Assembly (NCBI RefSeq): GCF_013408825.1
Contig: NZ_JACCBZ010000007.1
Coordinates: 1-64,000, forward strand
From: Mucilaginibacter tundrae
GTDB lineage: Bacteria; Bacteroidota; Bacteroidia; Sphingobacteriales; Sphingobacteriaceae
DNA length: 64,000 bases
Direction: 5' to 3'
The position numbers were made by a program, and so were the translations under genes. Positions within the stretch are counted from its first letter, which is position 1; the number at the start of each line of letters is the position of its first letter. The notes beneath the pieces were generated by a model, which made no database searches, was not told the origin of the DNA, and saw only the letters and a list, made by a program, of their open reading frames with translations. Of the stretch, positions 42,891 through 53,220 are shown in pieces.

Positions 42891-45788
42891 ATGTATCGCA
42901 TCGCCAGGAAACATATTTATGCCATATTATTTCTCTCGTTGATATTTCATATAGCCACAGCTAGTGATATAAAAAATATCGGGGTGCCTTATGTGCAAAA
43001 TTACCCGAAAACACTATATCAATCGGGCAATCAAAACTGGTCAATAACAAAGGATGAACACGGCATTATGTATTTTGGCAATGCCGATGGATTGCTGTCC
43101 TTTGATGGGAAATATTGGCAATTACATACCATGCCCAATGGCCTTATTGTAAGGGCGGTAGCGGCAGATGGTAAGGGCAAAATATACGTCGGCGGCTTTG
43201 GCGAATTTGGATACTGGCAAAATAATAACAAAGGTTTCTTAATTTACCATTCCCTTATCTCGCGGGTGCCTAAACAATATGTTCCTAACGAAGAGATCTG
43301 GAAAATATATATCGATGGCGACCGTGTGTTGTTCCAGTCGTTCGGTACTATTTATGTTTATGCTGATGGCAAAATAACCACCATTAAATCTCCCAATCCG
43401 TACTTGTTTTTATATAAACTGGGCAAGCGGTTTTTTATAGAGCAACTAAATGCCGGCTTATTTGAATTAAAGAAAAAAAACCTGGAGTATGTACCGGGCA
43501 GTAATATTTTAGGTAATAGCGGTGTGTTGTCTATCCTGCCTTACAAAAAGGATGAATTTATTATCGGCACATCAAAAAATGGATTGTTTATATACGATGG
43601 TAAGCAAATACAGCCCTGGGCTAATCAGGCTAATGCTTTTTTAGAAACTTACCAACTTAATAACGGTGCGGTAGTCTCCGGTAAATATTACGTTTATGGT
43701 ACCATATTAAACGGTGTGGTAATTATAGATACAGCCGGAAATGTGGTACAGCACATCAATAAATCAAGTGGGTTACAAAATAACACGGTTTTAAGTTTAT
43801 ATATTGATGATGAGGAAAACCTTTGGACTGGGTTGGACAATGGCATTGACCGTATCGAACTGAATTCTCCGCTTTATTTTTACTTCGATAAAACCGGAAA
43901 CTTCGGAACGGTATACTCTAGTAGCATCTACAACAACAAAATTTACCTGGGTACTAACCAGGGTTTGTTTTACAGCCCATGGTCGCCGAATAGCACCAAT
44001 CAACTATTCGATATGTTGAATTTTCAACTGATACCCGGCTCACAGGGCCAGGTATGGGATTTATCTACCCAGGATGGCAAATTGCTGTGCGGCCATAATG
44101 ATGGCACTTATTTAGTGAATGATGCCGCGATCACAAAAATATCTACCGTTAATGGCGGCTGGACGATCAGAAAATTAAATAAGGATATGCTGATCCAGGG
44201 TACTTATACAGGCTTGGTGGTCTATCGAAAAGACGCGTCAGGCAACTGGATCTTTGATCATCGGATAGCTGGCTTTAGCGAGCCATCAAGATATGTGGAG
44301 CAAGACATTAAAGGGCAGATTTGGGTTAGCCACGCCTATAAAGGCATTTTTAAACTCGCTTTAAATAGTGATTTAACAGCAGTAACCTCAAAAAAATATT
44401 ACGACGAACGTAATGGCCTGCCGAGCAGCTATAACATCAACGTATTTAATCTGGATAATAAGATCGTCTTTTCATCCGATTCGGGATTTTATGTTTACGA
44501 TGATATTACCGATCACTTTTATAAGTATCAGCAGTTAAACAGCAATCTGGGCTCATTTGCGTCATCCAACAAGATCATCTCTGCCGATGGAAGAAAATAT
44601 TGGTTCATCAACCATGGCCGTGTGGCACTGGCTGATCTGTCACAAGCCGGAAAGATTTCTATTGATTCGAACAGCTTTACCGTACTTAACGGGAAAATGG
44701 TACAGCACTATGAAAACATTAGCCGCATAAACAACCGAATGTACCTGATTAGCGTTGACGACGGATTTGTAATTTATAATGATGGCGACGTAAACACCAA
44801 TAATAAAGTAAAGCTTCCCGCTGTGTTGATTGGCCGTGTAGAGAATATAACCGACAAAATAGTAGCTATAAGTGATAATGGCAATGATAACGCGGTAGAA
44901 ATTCCATTCACTAAAAATAACATTCGTATCCTATACGCTTTGCCCTATTACCGGCAAGCTAAAGTTAAGTATCAGTTTTACTTAAAAGGCTACTCGGCGC
45001 AATGGTCGGATTGGACAACGCAAACGCAGAAAGAGTTTACCAACCTAAGTCAGGGGACTTATGTTTTTAGCGTGAGGGCCAAAATAAACGATAACAATAT
45101 TACCCCCGCCACTAACTTTACATTTACCATATTGGCGCCATGGTATGCCAACAAAATAGCCATCGTGATTTATGTGATATTGCTGATTATAGCCTATTAT
45201 ATTTTGAGGCGATTATATGCCCTAAAGTTAAAGCGCCACCAGGAACATATTCACGAAAAGCTGCAAAAGGAAAAGGAAGAGTTCCTGAAACAGGAAGTAA
45301 TCGCTAATGAGCAGCAGATAGTAAAGATTAAAAACGAACAACTACAGGAAGCCCTCGCCGGAAAAAGCCGGGAGCTGGCTAACTCCGCCATGAACATTGT
45401 CTATAAAAATGAGTTACTGCAAAAAATAAGTGACGAGATACTGAATTTAAAAGACAGTACCGGTAAAAAACTATCTGAAGAGCAACTCAGAAAGATACAG
45501 AAAGTAATTAATGAAGGGATGACCGATGAGCGCGACTGGAATTTATTTGAAAGTAGTTTTAACGAGGCTCATGAAAGCTTCTTTAAAAAACTAAAAGCCC
45601 ACCATCCCGACCTTGTTCCAAATGATTTAAAGCTTTGTGCCTACCTGCGCATGAACATGAATAGTAAAGAAATGGCATCTCTTTTAAACATTTCTTTAAG
45701 AGGAGTCGAGATCAGGCGCTATAGGTTGCGTAAAAAGCTAAATCTGGAGCATGATAAGAACCTTGTGGAGTTTCTCATGGAGCTATAA
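42891..45788 (+). CDS. SusR-like sensor/regulator (Reg_prop, Y_Y_Y, HTH)
   Basis: 965 aa. A signal sequence (to about residue 24) is followed by a periplasmic propeller of two-component-regulator-propeller repeats (about 25-640), a Y_Y_Y domain (about 690-755; YQFYLKGYSAQWSDW), one membrane helix (IAIVIYVILLIIAYYILRR, about 765-785), a cytoplasmic coiled coil (about 790-850) and a LuxR-like HTH (MASLLNISLRGVEIRRYRLR). There is no kinase domain, so it is a one-protein transmembrane regulator. It lies upstream of the SusC/SusD/GH144/GH3 genes and probably activates them when it binds their oligosaccharide. Confidence 0.88.
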   Translation: MYRIARKHIYAILFLSLIFHIATASDIKNIGVPYVQNYPKTLYQSGNQNWSITKDEHGIMYFGNADGLLSFDGKYWQLHTMPNGLIVRAVAADGKGKIYVGGFGEFGYWQNNNKGFLIYHSLISRVPKQYVPNEEIWKIYIDGDRVLFQSFGTIYVYADGKITTIKSPNPYLFLYKLGKRFFIEQLNAGLFELKKKNLEYVPGSNILGNSGVLSILPYKKDEFIIGTSKNGLFIYDGKQIQPWANQANAFLETYQLNNGAVVSGKYYVYGTILNGVVIIDTAGNVVQHINKSSGLQNNTVLSLYIDDEENLWTGLDNGIDRIELNSPLYFYFDKTGNFGTVYSSSIYNNKIYLGTNQGLFYSPWSPNSTNQLFDMLNFQLIPGSQGQVWDLSTQDGKLLCGHNDGTYLVNDAAITKISTVNGGWTIRKLNKDMLIQGTYTGLVVYRKDASGNWIFDHRIAGFSEPSRYVEQDIKGQIWVSHAYKGIFKLALNSDLTAVTSKKYYDERNGLPSSYNINVFNLDNKIVFSSDSGFYVYDDITDHFYKYQQLNSNLGSFASSNKIISADGRKYWFINHGRVALADLSQAGKISIDSNSFTVLNGKMVQHYENISRINNRMYLISVDDGFVIYNDGDVNTNNKVKLPAVLIGRVENITDKIVAISDNGNDNAVEIPFTKNNIRILYALPYYRQAKVKYQFYLKGYSAQWSDWTTQTQKEFTNLSQGTYVFSVRAKINDNNITPATNFTFTILAPWYANKIAIVIYVILLIIAYYILRRLYALKLKRHQEHIHEKLQKEKEEFLKQEVIANEQQIVKIKNEQLQEALAGKSRELANSAMNIVYKNELLQKISDEILNLKDSTGKKLSEEQLRKIQKVINEGMTDERDWNLFESSFNEAHESFFKKLKAHHPDLVPNDLKLCAYLRMNMNSKEMASLLNISLRGVEIRRYRLRKKLNLEHDKNLVEFLMEL

Positions 45789-46046
45789 CACTACATCATT
45801 ACCTCTCATACCTATAGTGTACAAAATACGCTCTAATATTTTTTTTGTAGTGGAAATGTTACAGTAATTTATTTTTATAATCCTGTAAATCAAATAATTA
45901 TATATGATGTAAACGCCTTATGAGATAGTGGTTAGTGTATTGATGTATTAATGTAGAGGCGCATTATTTGTGATAACTGCATTATCTCCTCAATTTCGAT
46001 CTCAACAAAACCAATTATTTTTTTTCACCTATTTTAAATTACCCAC

Positions 46047-49000
46047 ATGAAGAGAATTTTTACAATCTCAGGGTTTATCTTATTGTGCTTCTTTTTTGTT
46101 AACACAGCTTTTGCCCAAAATTTTACGGTAAAAGGTAAAGTGACAGATGCATCAACAGGCGAAGTATTGCCGGGTGTAAGTGTTATAATAAAAGGAACAA
46201 GTAATGGTACCCAAACCGATGTTAATGGTGCTTTTTCACTAAGCGTAACACCTAACTCAACATTACAGATATCCTTTGTAGGATACACTTCGCAGGAAGT
46301 CGCTGTGAGCAAGGGCGCCCCAATTGTAGTTAAACTTGTATCCGCAGATAATGAATTACAGCAGGTTGTTGTAGTTGGTTACGGAACACAACGAAAAGTT
46401 GATGTAACCGGTGCAATATCTACTGTAAAAGGTAGCGACTTAGCCAGCCAACCGGATGCCAACCCGGTAAGTGCTTTACAAGGTAAAGTGGCAGGCGTGC
46501 AGATTATCAATTCAGGTACGCCTGGTTCATCACCGCAAATTACTTTAAGGGGTATTGGTACCATATTTGGTAACACCGCTCCCTTATTTGTGGTTGATGG
46601 GGTTTGGTATCGCGATATCAGCTTCCTGAATTCAAATGACATTGAAACTATGAGCGTTTTAAAAGATGCCAGCAGCGAGGCTATTTATGGTTTGCAGGCG
46701 TCAAACGGTGTAATAATTATCACCACCAAAAAAGGAAAAGGCGCGGCAAAGGTGCGTTACGATGGTTATGTAGGCTATTCAAACCCTACCAATGTACCGG
46801 TAATGGCGAATGCTACACAGTATGCTACAATGGTAAACGAAGTGAACGGGTCATTAACCGGGTCGCCGCTTACGTTTAAAGATCCGGCCAGCTTTGGTAC
46901 CGGTACCGATTGGCTGCATTTAATACTGCACAGCGCTTTCACCCAAAATCATGACATTGGAATAAGCGGAAGCACTGATAAAAGTGATTATAATTTCTCT
47001 GCCGGATATTTTCAGCAGAATGGCAACGTATCATACAATACATATGACCGTATTACCATGCACATGGCGCAAAATGTGCAGGTATCTAAAATTTTAAAAT
47101 TCGGGTACAGCGCGATATTAGAAGGCGATCACTCAAAAGATCTGCCGGGTAACATCTTGTATAAAGCTTATACTGCAGCTCCGGTAGTTCCGGTACGTTA
47201 CGCCGACGGTACTTATGGAGATCCGGGTGATTTTCCGGTAGGTAACGCGGTAAGCAACCCGCAGGTTTCTTTAGATTATTTTAATCAAACTACGCAAAAT
47301 TACCTGTTTAACGGTAATGCTTACGGAGAATTAAAATTCACTAAAGATCTTTCTTTCCGTTCAAGTTTCGGTGGTACATTCAGTCACCAGGAAGTACAAA
47401 ACTATGATCCTGTTTATGACGCTACTGCATCCCAATTCAATAATATTTCTGAACTATCCCGTAATAATTCCGACCAGCGTAACTGGATATTGGAAAACAC
47501 ATTGACTTATGATAAAAGCATCGGCAGTGATAATCATATTACCATTTTGGCAGGTCAATCTGCGCAGCGTTTAAAAAACTATTCAGAATCCGCTTCTGCA
47601 CAAAATGTACCCGATTACACCAGCGGCGATTTATATTTCAACTTGGGTAATAATCCCACGCTGTCAGATGCGGGTGACTTAGAAACCCGTGAATCTTATT
47701 TCGGCAGAATAAATTACGCTTACAAGGACAAATACCTGTTAAATGCTACTATAAGAAGAGACGGGACATCTGTTTATAGCGAGCAATACAAATGGGGAAC
47801 TTTCCCGTCAATTGGTGCAGGTTGGGTTATCTCTAATGAAGATTTCATGAAAGATCAGACCATTTTTGATAACCTTAAATTACGGGCAAGTTGGGGTAAA
47901 GCAGGTAATGGTAGTATCGTGCCAAATTTAGCCACACAAACCGATCAGCAATTTATTTCAAACTTAGGCGGTGGCGACAATTTACAGATAGGAGAAGGTT
48001 TAACTTCATTAACCCCGCCTATCATCTACTACGAAAAAACAGTAGGTACTGATATTGGTTTAGAAAGTGCCTTTTTAAAGAACCGGTTAACATTTGAGGT
48101 TGATTATTACGAAAAGAAAACCGAAGATGCCGTATTCCCGGTACCAATCTTAGGCTCGTTAGGCGCTAGTGGCGGCACACTCGATGCTAATCAGGCTACT
48201 TATGTAAATAAGGGCTGGGAATTTACGGCGGGTTGGAATGACCATATAGGCAGCGATTTCAGCTATTCTATCAACGGAAATTTCAGTATCAATAATAACA
48301 AAGTTACACAGGTATTATCTGGCGATATCCCATTATATGGGGGCGGTGCAGGTGCATCAGGTGGTGCATTTACCAATCGTACCATGGTAGGCCAGCCAAT
48401 TGGCGAATTTTACGGCTACCAGGTGGTTGGTATTTTCCAAACTCCGGCACAGGTTGCAGCTGCTAAAGCTACTCAACCAAATGCACAGGTTGGCGACGTG
48501 ATATATGGTAACAATGCGCAAAAAACAGACTTAGGTAACCCTAACCCCAAATTTCTGTATGGTTTAAACACCAAGTTCAAATACAAACAATTTGATTTGG
48601 GTATCGACCTGTCAGGTGTTGGCAAAGTTAGCTTATACAACGCTAATGAAGGTATAAGATATGGTTATGAAAATTGGACCGAAGACTTTTACAACAGCCG
48701 CTGGCATGGTGCGGGTACATCAAATACTACGCCATCTGCTTTCTTAAGCGATGCGGTTAACGGTCAACCAAATTCATTTTATGTAGAAAGCGGGAGCTAT
48801 CTACGCATCAGGAATTTACAGTTAGGGTATGATTTGCCTGTATCATTGGCACAAAAGTTAAAAATGAGTAACCTTCATATTTATGTTTCTGCACAAAACC
48901 TGGCCACATTTACCAAATACAAAGGGTTTAATCCCGAAGTTGAAGCCATTACAACCGGCGGGGTACAAGCAGGTATAAATCAGGGAATTGATACCGGGGT

Positions 49001-49049
49001 TACTCCAATCTACGCCATTTTTAACCTTGGTGTAAACGTTACATTTTAA
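46047..49049 (+). CDS. SusC-like TonB-dependent transporter of the glucan locus
   Basis: 1000 aa. Signal peptide to about residue 24 (NTAFAQ), carboxypeptidase-regulatory-like domain (VTDASTGEVLPGVSVII), TonB-linked plug with QQVVVVGYGTQRKVDVTGA and the SusC signature YGLQASNGVIIITTKKGKG near residue 212-230, barrel ending NLGVNVTF. It moves oligosaccharides across the outer membrane with the SusD-like partner 18 bases downstream. Neighbouring enzymes suggest beta-1,2-glucan fragments as ligand. Confidence 0.95.
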   Translation: MKRIFTISGFILLCFFFVNTAFAQNFTVKGKVTDASTGEVLPGVSVIIKGTSNGTQTDVNGAFSLSVTPNSTLQISFVGYTSQEVAVSKGAPIVVKLVSADNELQQVVVVGYGTQRKVDVTGAISTVKGSDLASQPDANPVSALQGKVAGVQIINSGTPGSSPQITLRGIGTIFGNTAPLFVVDGVWYRDISFLNSNDIETMSVLKDASSEAIYGLQASNGVIIITTKKGKGAAKVRYDGYVGYSNPTNVPVMANATQYATMVNEVNGSLTGSPLTFKDPASFGTGTDWLHLILHSAFTQNHDIGISGSTDKSDYNFSAGYFQQNGNVSYNTYDRITMHMAQNVQVSKILKFGYSAILEGDHSKDLPGNILYKAYTAAPVVPVRYADGTYGDPGDFPVGNAVSNPQVSLDYFNQTTQNYLFNGNAYGELKFTKDLSFRSSFGGTFSHQEVQNYDPVYDATASQFNNISELSRNNSDQRNWILENTLTYDKSIGSDNHITILAGQSAQRLKNYSESASAQNVPDYTSGDLYFNLGNNPTLSDAGDLETRESYFGRINYAYKDKYLLNATIRRDGTSVYSEQYKWGTFPSIGAGWVISNEDFMKDQTIFDNLKLRASWGKAGNGSIVPNLATQTDQQFISNLGGGDNLQIGEGLTSLTPPIIYYEKTVGTDIGLESAFLKNRLTFEVDYYEKKTEDAVFPVPILGSLGASGGTLDANQATYVNKGWEFTAGWNDHIGSDFSYSINGNFSINNNKVTQVLSGDIPLYGGGAGASGGAFTNRTMVGQPIGEFYGYQVVGIFQTPAQVAAAKATQPNAQVGDVIYGNNAQKTDLGNPNPKFLYGLNTKFKYKQFDLGIDLSGVGKVSLYNANEGIRYGYENWTEDFYNSRWHGAGTSNTTPSAFLSDAVNGQPNSFYVESGSYLRIRNLQLGYDLPVSLAQKLKMSNLHIYVSAQNLATFTKYKGFNPEVEAITTGGVQAGINQGIDTGVTPIYAIFNLGVNVTF

Positions 49050-49067
49050 CTATAAAATATTTGAGTT

Positions 49068-50561
49068 ATGTTAAACATAAAAAGCAACTTTATAAAACCA
49101 ATAGGTATAGCGTATATAGCCATACTTATGATTAGCGTTGGCGGCTGCAAGAAAAGTTTCCTGAATCCTCCGGTTCAGGGCGCATTGCCGGCAAGTCAGG
49201 TATATAACAGCGAGGCTGGGGCAACCCAGGGCATCAATGCTATATATGCCGATTTACGTGTATGGGCTGAAACAGCTTTCCCTGCTTTAGCTATTGAAAG
49301 CATGGGTGGCGATGAGGTTCAAAAGGGCAGTACTCCCGGCGATTCACCTGCTATCGGATACTACCATACCTTTACACAAACAGGGGCCGAAACCGGTTTT
49401 GATGATACCTTTTGGGATGGTGAATATACCTGCATCAGCTTATGTAACCAGGCTATTGACAGCATTCCGAAAATCAACATGGATAATTCGCTTAAAGCAC
49501 GTTATATTGCCGAAGCTGAATTTGTTAGGGCCTATCAATATTTCAGATTAGTGCGCGCCTATGGCGATGTCCCTTTAAGGTTGCATTATCCTAAAAGCGC
49601 CGCTGATTATAATCTCCCGCGCACACCCAAAGCACAGGTTTACGCACAAATTGAACTGGATTTGACTAACGCTGCCAATGTATTGCCTGAAACTTATAGC
49701 GGTGCCGATATAGGCCGTGCTACTAAAGGCGCAGCGCTTTCATTACATGCTAAAGTGGCTATGTACGAAGCGAAATGGACTGATGTGTTAACTTACACCA
49801 ACGCCGTAATTGCCTCGGGTGTATATTCTTTATTCCCTGATTTTGAAAAATCATTCAGAGAAATAAATGAAAATAATCCGGAAGAGATATTTGAAGTACA
49901 ATGCCCTAATACCACCAGCAACACAGCGGCATCTACCAGCCAGTACTCGCAGGTCCAAGGTATAGCGCCAACCTACGGCTGGGGTTTCAATGTGCCAACG
50001 AGCACATTAGTAAATGCTTTTGAACCGGGTGATCCACGGTTAAATGCAACTATTCTTTTCGCGGGTGGTACATCTGCCGAAGGCGATGCCATTCCAGCTT
50101 TAGGCGGCGGCAATGTGGATAGCATGTACAATTACAAATCATATGTACCATTCAGCGACGCTATTTTAAATGGCACCCCCGGTGCAGGACAGGACGTACG
50201 TGTGATCCGTTATTCTGATGTTTTATTGATGAATGCGGAAGCCGCTAACGAAACTGGCAATACCACACTTGCCTTGGCTTCATTGGAGAAAGTAAGGGCA
50301 CGTGCAAGAGGTGGCAACAGCAATGTTTTACCAGAAGTAACCACTACCGATCAAGGTACTTTACGTTTAGCTATTTGGCATGAACGCCAGGTTGAGTTGG
50401 CTATGGAGAGCGACCGTTTCTTTGATGTGGTTCGCCAGGGCAGGGGCCCTGCACTATTTGGCAACAGGGGATTTAAAGCCGGTAAAAATGAGGTGCAGCC
50501 AATACCTACCGATGAAATCACATTGAGTGGCGGTTTGCTGAAACAAAACCCTGGTTATTAA
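49068..50561 (+). CDS. RagB/SusD-like surface lipoprotein
   Basis: 497 aa. A lipoprotein signal (SVGGCKKSF, Cys near residue 27) is followed by the SusD fold: AEFVRAYQYFRLVRAYGDVPL near residue 148-168, RYSDVLLMNAEAANE, and the C-terminal signature RFFDVVRQGRG with PIPTDEI. It binds the glycan at the surface and closes the SusC channel. Confidence 0.95.
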   Translation: MLNIKSNFIKPIGIAYIAILMISVGGCKKSFLNPPVQGALPASQVYNSEAGATQGINAIYADLRVWAETAFPALAIESMGGDEVQKGSTPGDSPAIGYYHTFTQTGAETGFDDTFWDGEYTCISLCNQAIDSIPKINMDNSLKARYIAEAEFVRAYQYFRLVRAYGDVPLRLHYPKSAADYNLPRTPKAQVYAQIELDLTNAANVLPETYSGADIGRATKGAALSLHAKVAMYEAKWTDVLTYTNAVIASGVYSLFPDFEKSFREINENNPEEIFEVQCPNTTSNTAASTSQYSQVQGIAPTYGWGFNVPTSTLVNAFEPGDPRLNATILFAGGTSAEGDAIPALGGGNVDSMYNYKSYVPFSDAILNGTPGAGQDVRVIRYSDVLLMNAEAANETGNTTLALASLEKVRARARGGNSNVLPEVTTTDQGTLRLAIWHERQVELAMESDRFFDVVRQGRGPALFGNRGFKAGKNEVQPIPTDEITLSGGLLKQNPGY

Positions 50562-50579
50562 TTATTTAATTAATTATTT

Positions 50580-51431
50580 ATGAAAAATTTAGTCAATAAA
50601 TATACAATAGTCGCCATACTGGCAGGCTGGGCCCTGTCATCATGTATCAAAAAGTTTGATGCATCAAGCTACGCACCACCATTAAACATTAACGGGTATA
50701 CGCAATCAAGCCAGATAGCTACTGCAAATTTGGTGGCACACTGGGGTTTCAATGGCGATTTAAAAGATTCAGTATCGGGAACCGCAGGTACCGCGGCAGG
50801 CAGCACCAGTTTCGGAACCGGTATTCAAGGTAAAGCTTTAGACGGCGGTACCGGCGCTTACGTGTTATCGGCCGTGCCTACAGCTATACAAAGCTTACAC
50901 AGTTTTAGCATAAGCACCTGGGTTTACATGACAGCAAGCGACAGCAGCGCTGTGTATGATATGGTAGGGATTGCCAATACCCAGAACTTTTGGTCGAACC
51001 TGGACATCTTTTTTGATGGCGGAGGTCATGCAACAACCGACAGGCTTAAGATCCACGTATTTAATAATGGCACCAGCGCCACCGGTGTAGATGCATGGTT
51101 GGGTGACTATACCGTTAACAACCCTTACGGGTGGGTGAATGTGACCCTTACCTATGATGACACGAAATCAAATTTTGTGGTTTACTATAACGGATCAAGC
51201 ATTTCAAATACCACGGTTGCAGGCTTTGCGCCATTGAACTGGACAGGCGTTCAGCAAATGGTTTTTGGTACATTTCCGTTCATGACAACGCCTTCACTTA
51301 CAAGCGGTGCAACATCACAAAGCTGGGCAACCTACTTACCAGGCGCGCTGGATGAGGTAAGGGTGTACAACAGAGTATTAACAAGTACTGAAGTAGCTTC
51401 ATTAGTGGCGCTTCAACACAGAGGGAAATAA
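50580..51431 (+). CDS. LamG-domain glycan-binding lipoprotein
   Basis: 283 aa. A lipoprotein signal (WALSSCIKK) is followed by a short linker and a concanavalin A-like LamG domain from about residue 50 (LVAHWGFNGDLKDSVSG, then SISTWVYMTASD; C-terminal ALDEVRVYNRVLTSTEV). It takes the place of a SusE/F-type surface glycan-binding protein. The gene is followed by a terminator that separates it from the enzymes. Confidence 0.85.
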   Translation: MKNLVNKYTIVAILAGWALSSCIKKFDASSYAPPLNINGYTQSSQIATANLVAHWGFNGDLKDSVSGTAGTAAGSTSFGTGIQGKALDGGTGAYVLSAVPTAIQSLHSFSISTWVYMTASDSSAVYDMVGIANTQNFWSNLDIFFDGGGHATTDRLKIHVFNNGTSATGVDAWLGDYTVNNPYGWVNVTLTYDDTKSNFVVYYNGSSISNTTVAGFAPLNWTGVQQMVFGTFPFMTTPSLTSGATSQSWATYLPGALDEVRVYNRVLTSTEVASLVALQHRGK

Positions 51432-51446
51432 GTTGGTTTAGATTAA

Positions 51447-51477
51447 AGGTCGCCCGGCGAAAGCCGGGCTGCCTTTT
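51447..51477 (+). terminator. Terminator inside the glucan locus
   Basis: GCCCGGC-GAAA-GCCGGGC with outer AGG/CCT pairing, then TTTTT. It lies between the transport genes and the first GH144 gene and would lower enzyme expression or separate two transcripts. Confidence 0.8.
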
Positions 51478-51526
51478 TACACGTTTAATTGGTTGGTGGC
51501 CATTCAGATAATTTAACAGTTAAGGC

Positions 51527-53203
51527 ATGAGATTTTTTAATATTGGTTTAGTGTTTATTTCGCTTGCCGGGTTGTATTCCTGCTCAAAAAGCAGTTCAGG
51601 ATCAAATCCTACACCCCCTCCACCTGCGGCATCTACCTTCAGTTTTAATTCACTTAAGGTAAATGGCGTTTATAATGGATTTACGTATATCAATGTAAAT
51701 ACTGCGCCGGTTATTAAATTATCATTCGCGGCTGTGCTTAATACTGCGTCCATCAACAGTGCTATTACTTTTAAAACTGCTGCGGGGGCTACGGTAGCGT
51801 ACACCACTAGTTTTAGTAATAGTGATAGTACCGTGATCATTTCGCCGGCAAAATTATCAAACCTTACCAAATATGTGCTTAATATATCCACCAGCTTAAA
51901 ATCAGCTAAAAACCAATATTTGCAGTCGGCATTGAGTGTTAATTTAACTACGGTAATTGACTCTACCAATAAATTCCCAACTATTACCGACGATGCCTTA
52001 TTAACCCTCGTACAACAGCAAACCTTTAAATATTTCTGGGATTTCGGCCACCCGGTAAGTGGGCTTGCCCGTGAACGGAATACCTCCGGCGACGTAGTTA
52101 CTACCGGTGGTTCTGGTTTTGGTATTATGGCAATTGTTGTAGGCATCAGCCGCCAGTTTATTACGCGTGCCGATGGGCTTACACGTATGCAAACTATTGT
52201 CGCTTTTTTAAAGAATAACGCGCAAACATTCCATGGTGCTTTTCCGCATTGGTTAAATGGGGCTACAGGTGCCGTAGTACCTTTTAGTACCCAGGATGAC
52301 GGCGCCGACCTGGTAGAAACATCCTACCTGATGGAAGGCCTGCTTACCGCGCGCCAGTATTTTAATGGCAACTCTGCAGCCGAAACTCAATTAAGAACAG
52401 ACATAAACACCCTATGGAATAATGTGGAATGGGACTGGTTTAGGCAAAATGGCCAGAATACTTTATTTTGGCATTGGAGCCCAGATTATGGCTGGTCTAC
52501 CAACCAACAAGTAAATGGTTGGGATGAAGCGCTGATTACTTATGTACTGGCAGCATCCTCAACAACGCATTCGGTACCTAAAATTGTTTACGACAATGGT
52601 TGGGCAGGTAATGGCAGCATGAAAAACGGCAATACCTATTATGGCGTTAAATTGCCTTTGGGTCCTGCTGAAGGTGGTCCACTGTTTTTCGCGCATTACT
52701 CGTTTATGGGCATCAACCCAAACAATTTAACTGACGCTTATGCCAGTTACGATGTACAAAACCAGGCGCATGCCACCATCAATTATAATTATTGTGTAGC
52801 CAACCCCAATAATAATGTGGGTTATAGTGCCGACTGCTGGGGGCTTACCGCCAGCGATATTGAGAATAATGGCTATACTGCCAGTTCGCCAACTAATGAT
52901 GTTGGAGTAATCGCTCCTACGGCGGCTATCGCTTCTCTACCTTATACGCCTACGCAATCATTACAGGCGTTGAGGTTTTTTTATTACAAACTGGGTGATA
53001 AAGCATGGGGCCCTTATGGCTTCTATGACTCTTTTGATTTAAATGATGCCTGGTTCGCGACATCCGACCTGGCTATTGATGAAGGCCCGATAATTAATAT
53101 GATTGAAAACTATCGCACCGGCTTACTCTGGAGTTTATTTATGAGTTGCCCCGAGGTGCAAACCGGAATGAAAAATTTGGGCTTTACAAGTCCTAATCTG
53201 TAG
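51527..53203 (+). CDS. GH144-type glucanase with N-terminal Ig-like domain
   Basis: 558 aa. A lipoprotein signal (LYSCSKSSSG) with a Pro-rich spacer suggests a surface protein. Residues about 35-145 form an Ig-like (Big_5) domain. From about residue 155 there is an (alpha/alpha)6 'glucoamylase-like' domain: VQQQTFKYFWDFGHPVSGLAR, DDGADLVETSYLMEGLL, HWSPDYGW, PLGPAEGGPLFF, and LWSLFMSCPEVQTGM at the end. GH144, founded on the Chitinophaga pinensis endo-beta-1,2-glucanase, fits this fold. Family assignment is by memory of these motifs. It is paired with a shorter paralogue 17 bases downstream. Confidence 0.82.
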   Translation: MRFFNIGLVFISLAGLYSCSKSSSGSNPTPPPPAASTFSFNSLKVNGVYNGFTYINVNTAPVIKLSFAAVLNTASINSAITFKTAAGATVAYTTSFSNSDSTVIISPAKLSNLTKYVLNISTSLKSAKNQYLQSALSVNLTTVIDSTNKFPTITDDALLTLVQQQTFKYFWDFGHPVSGLARERNTSGDVVTTGGSGFGIMAIVVGISRQFITRADGLTRMQTIVAFLKNNAQTFHGAFPHWLNGATGAVVPFSTQDDGADLVETSYLMEGLLTARQYFNGNSAAETQLRTDINTLWNNVEWDWFRQNGQNTLFWHWSPDYGWSTNQQVNGWDEALITYVLAASSTTHSVPKIVYDNGWAGNGSMKNGNTYYGVKLPLGPAEGGPLFFAHYSFMGINPNNLTDAYASYDVQNQAHATINYNYCVANPNNNVGYSADCWGLTASDIENNGYTASSPTNDVGVIAPTAAIASLPYTPTQSLQALRFFYYKLGDKAWGPYGFYDSFDLNDAWFATSDLAIDEGPIINMIENYRTGLLWSLFMSCPEVQTGMKNLGFTSPNL

Positions 53204-53220
53204 CTATTACAAAAACTTAA

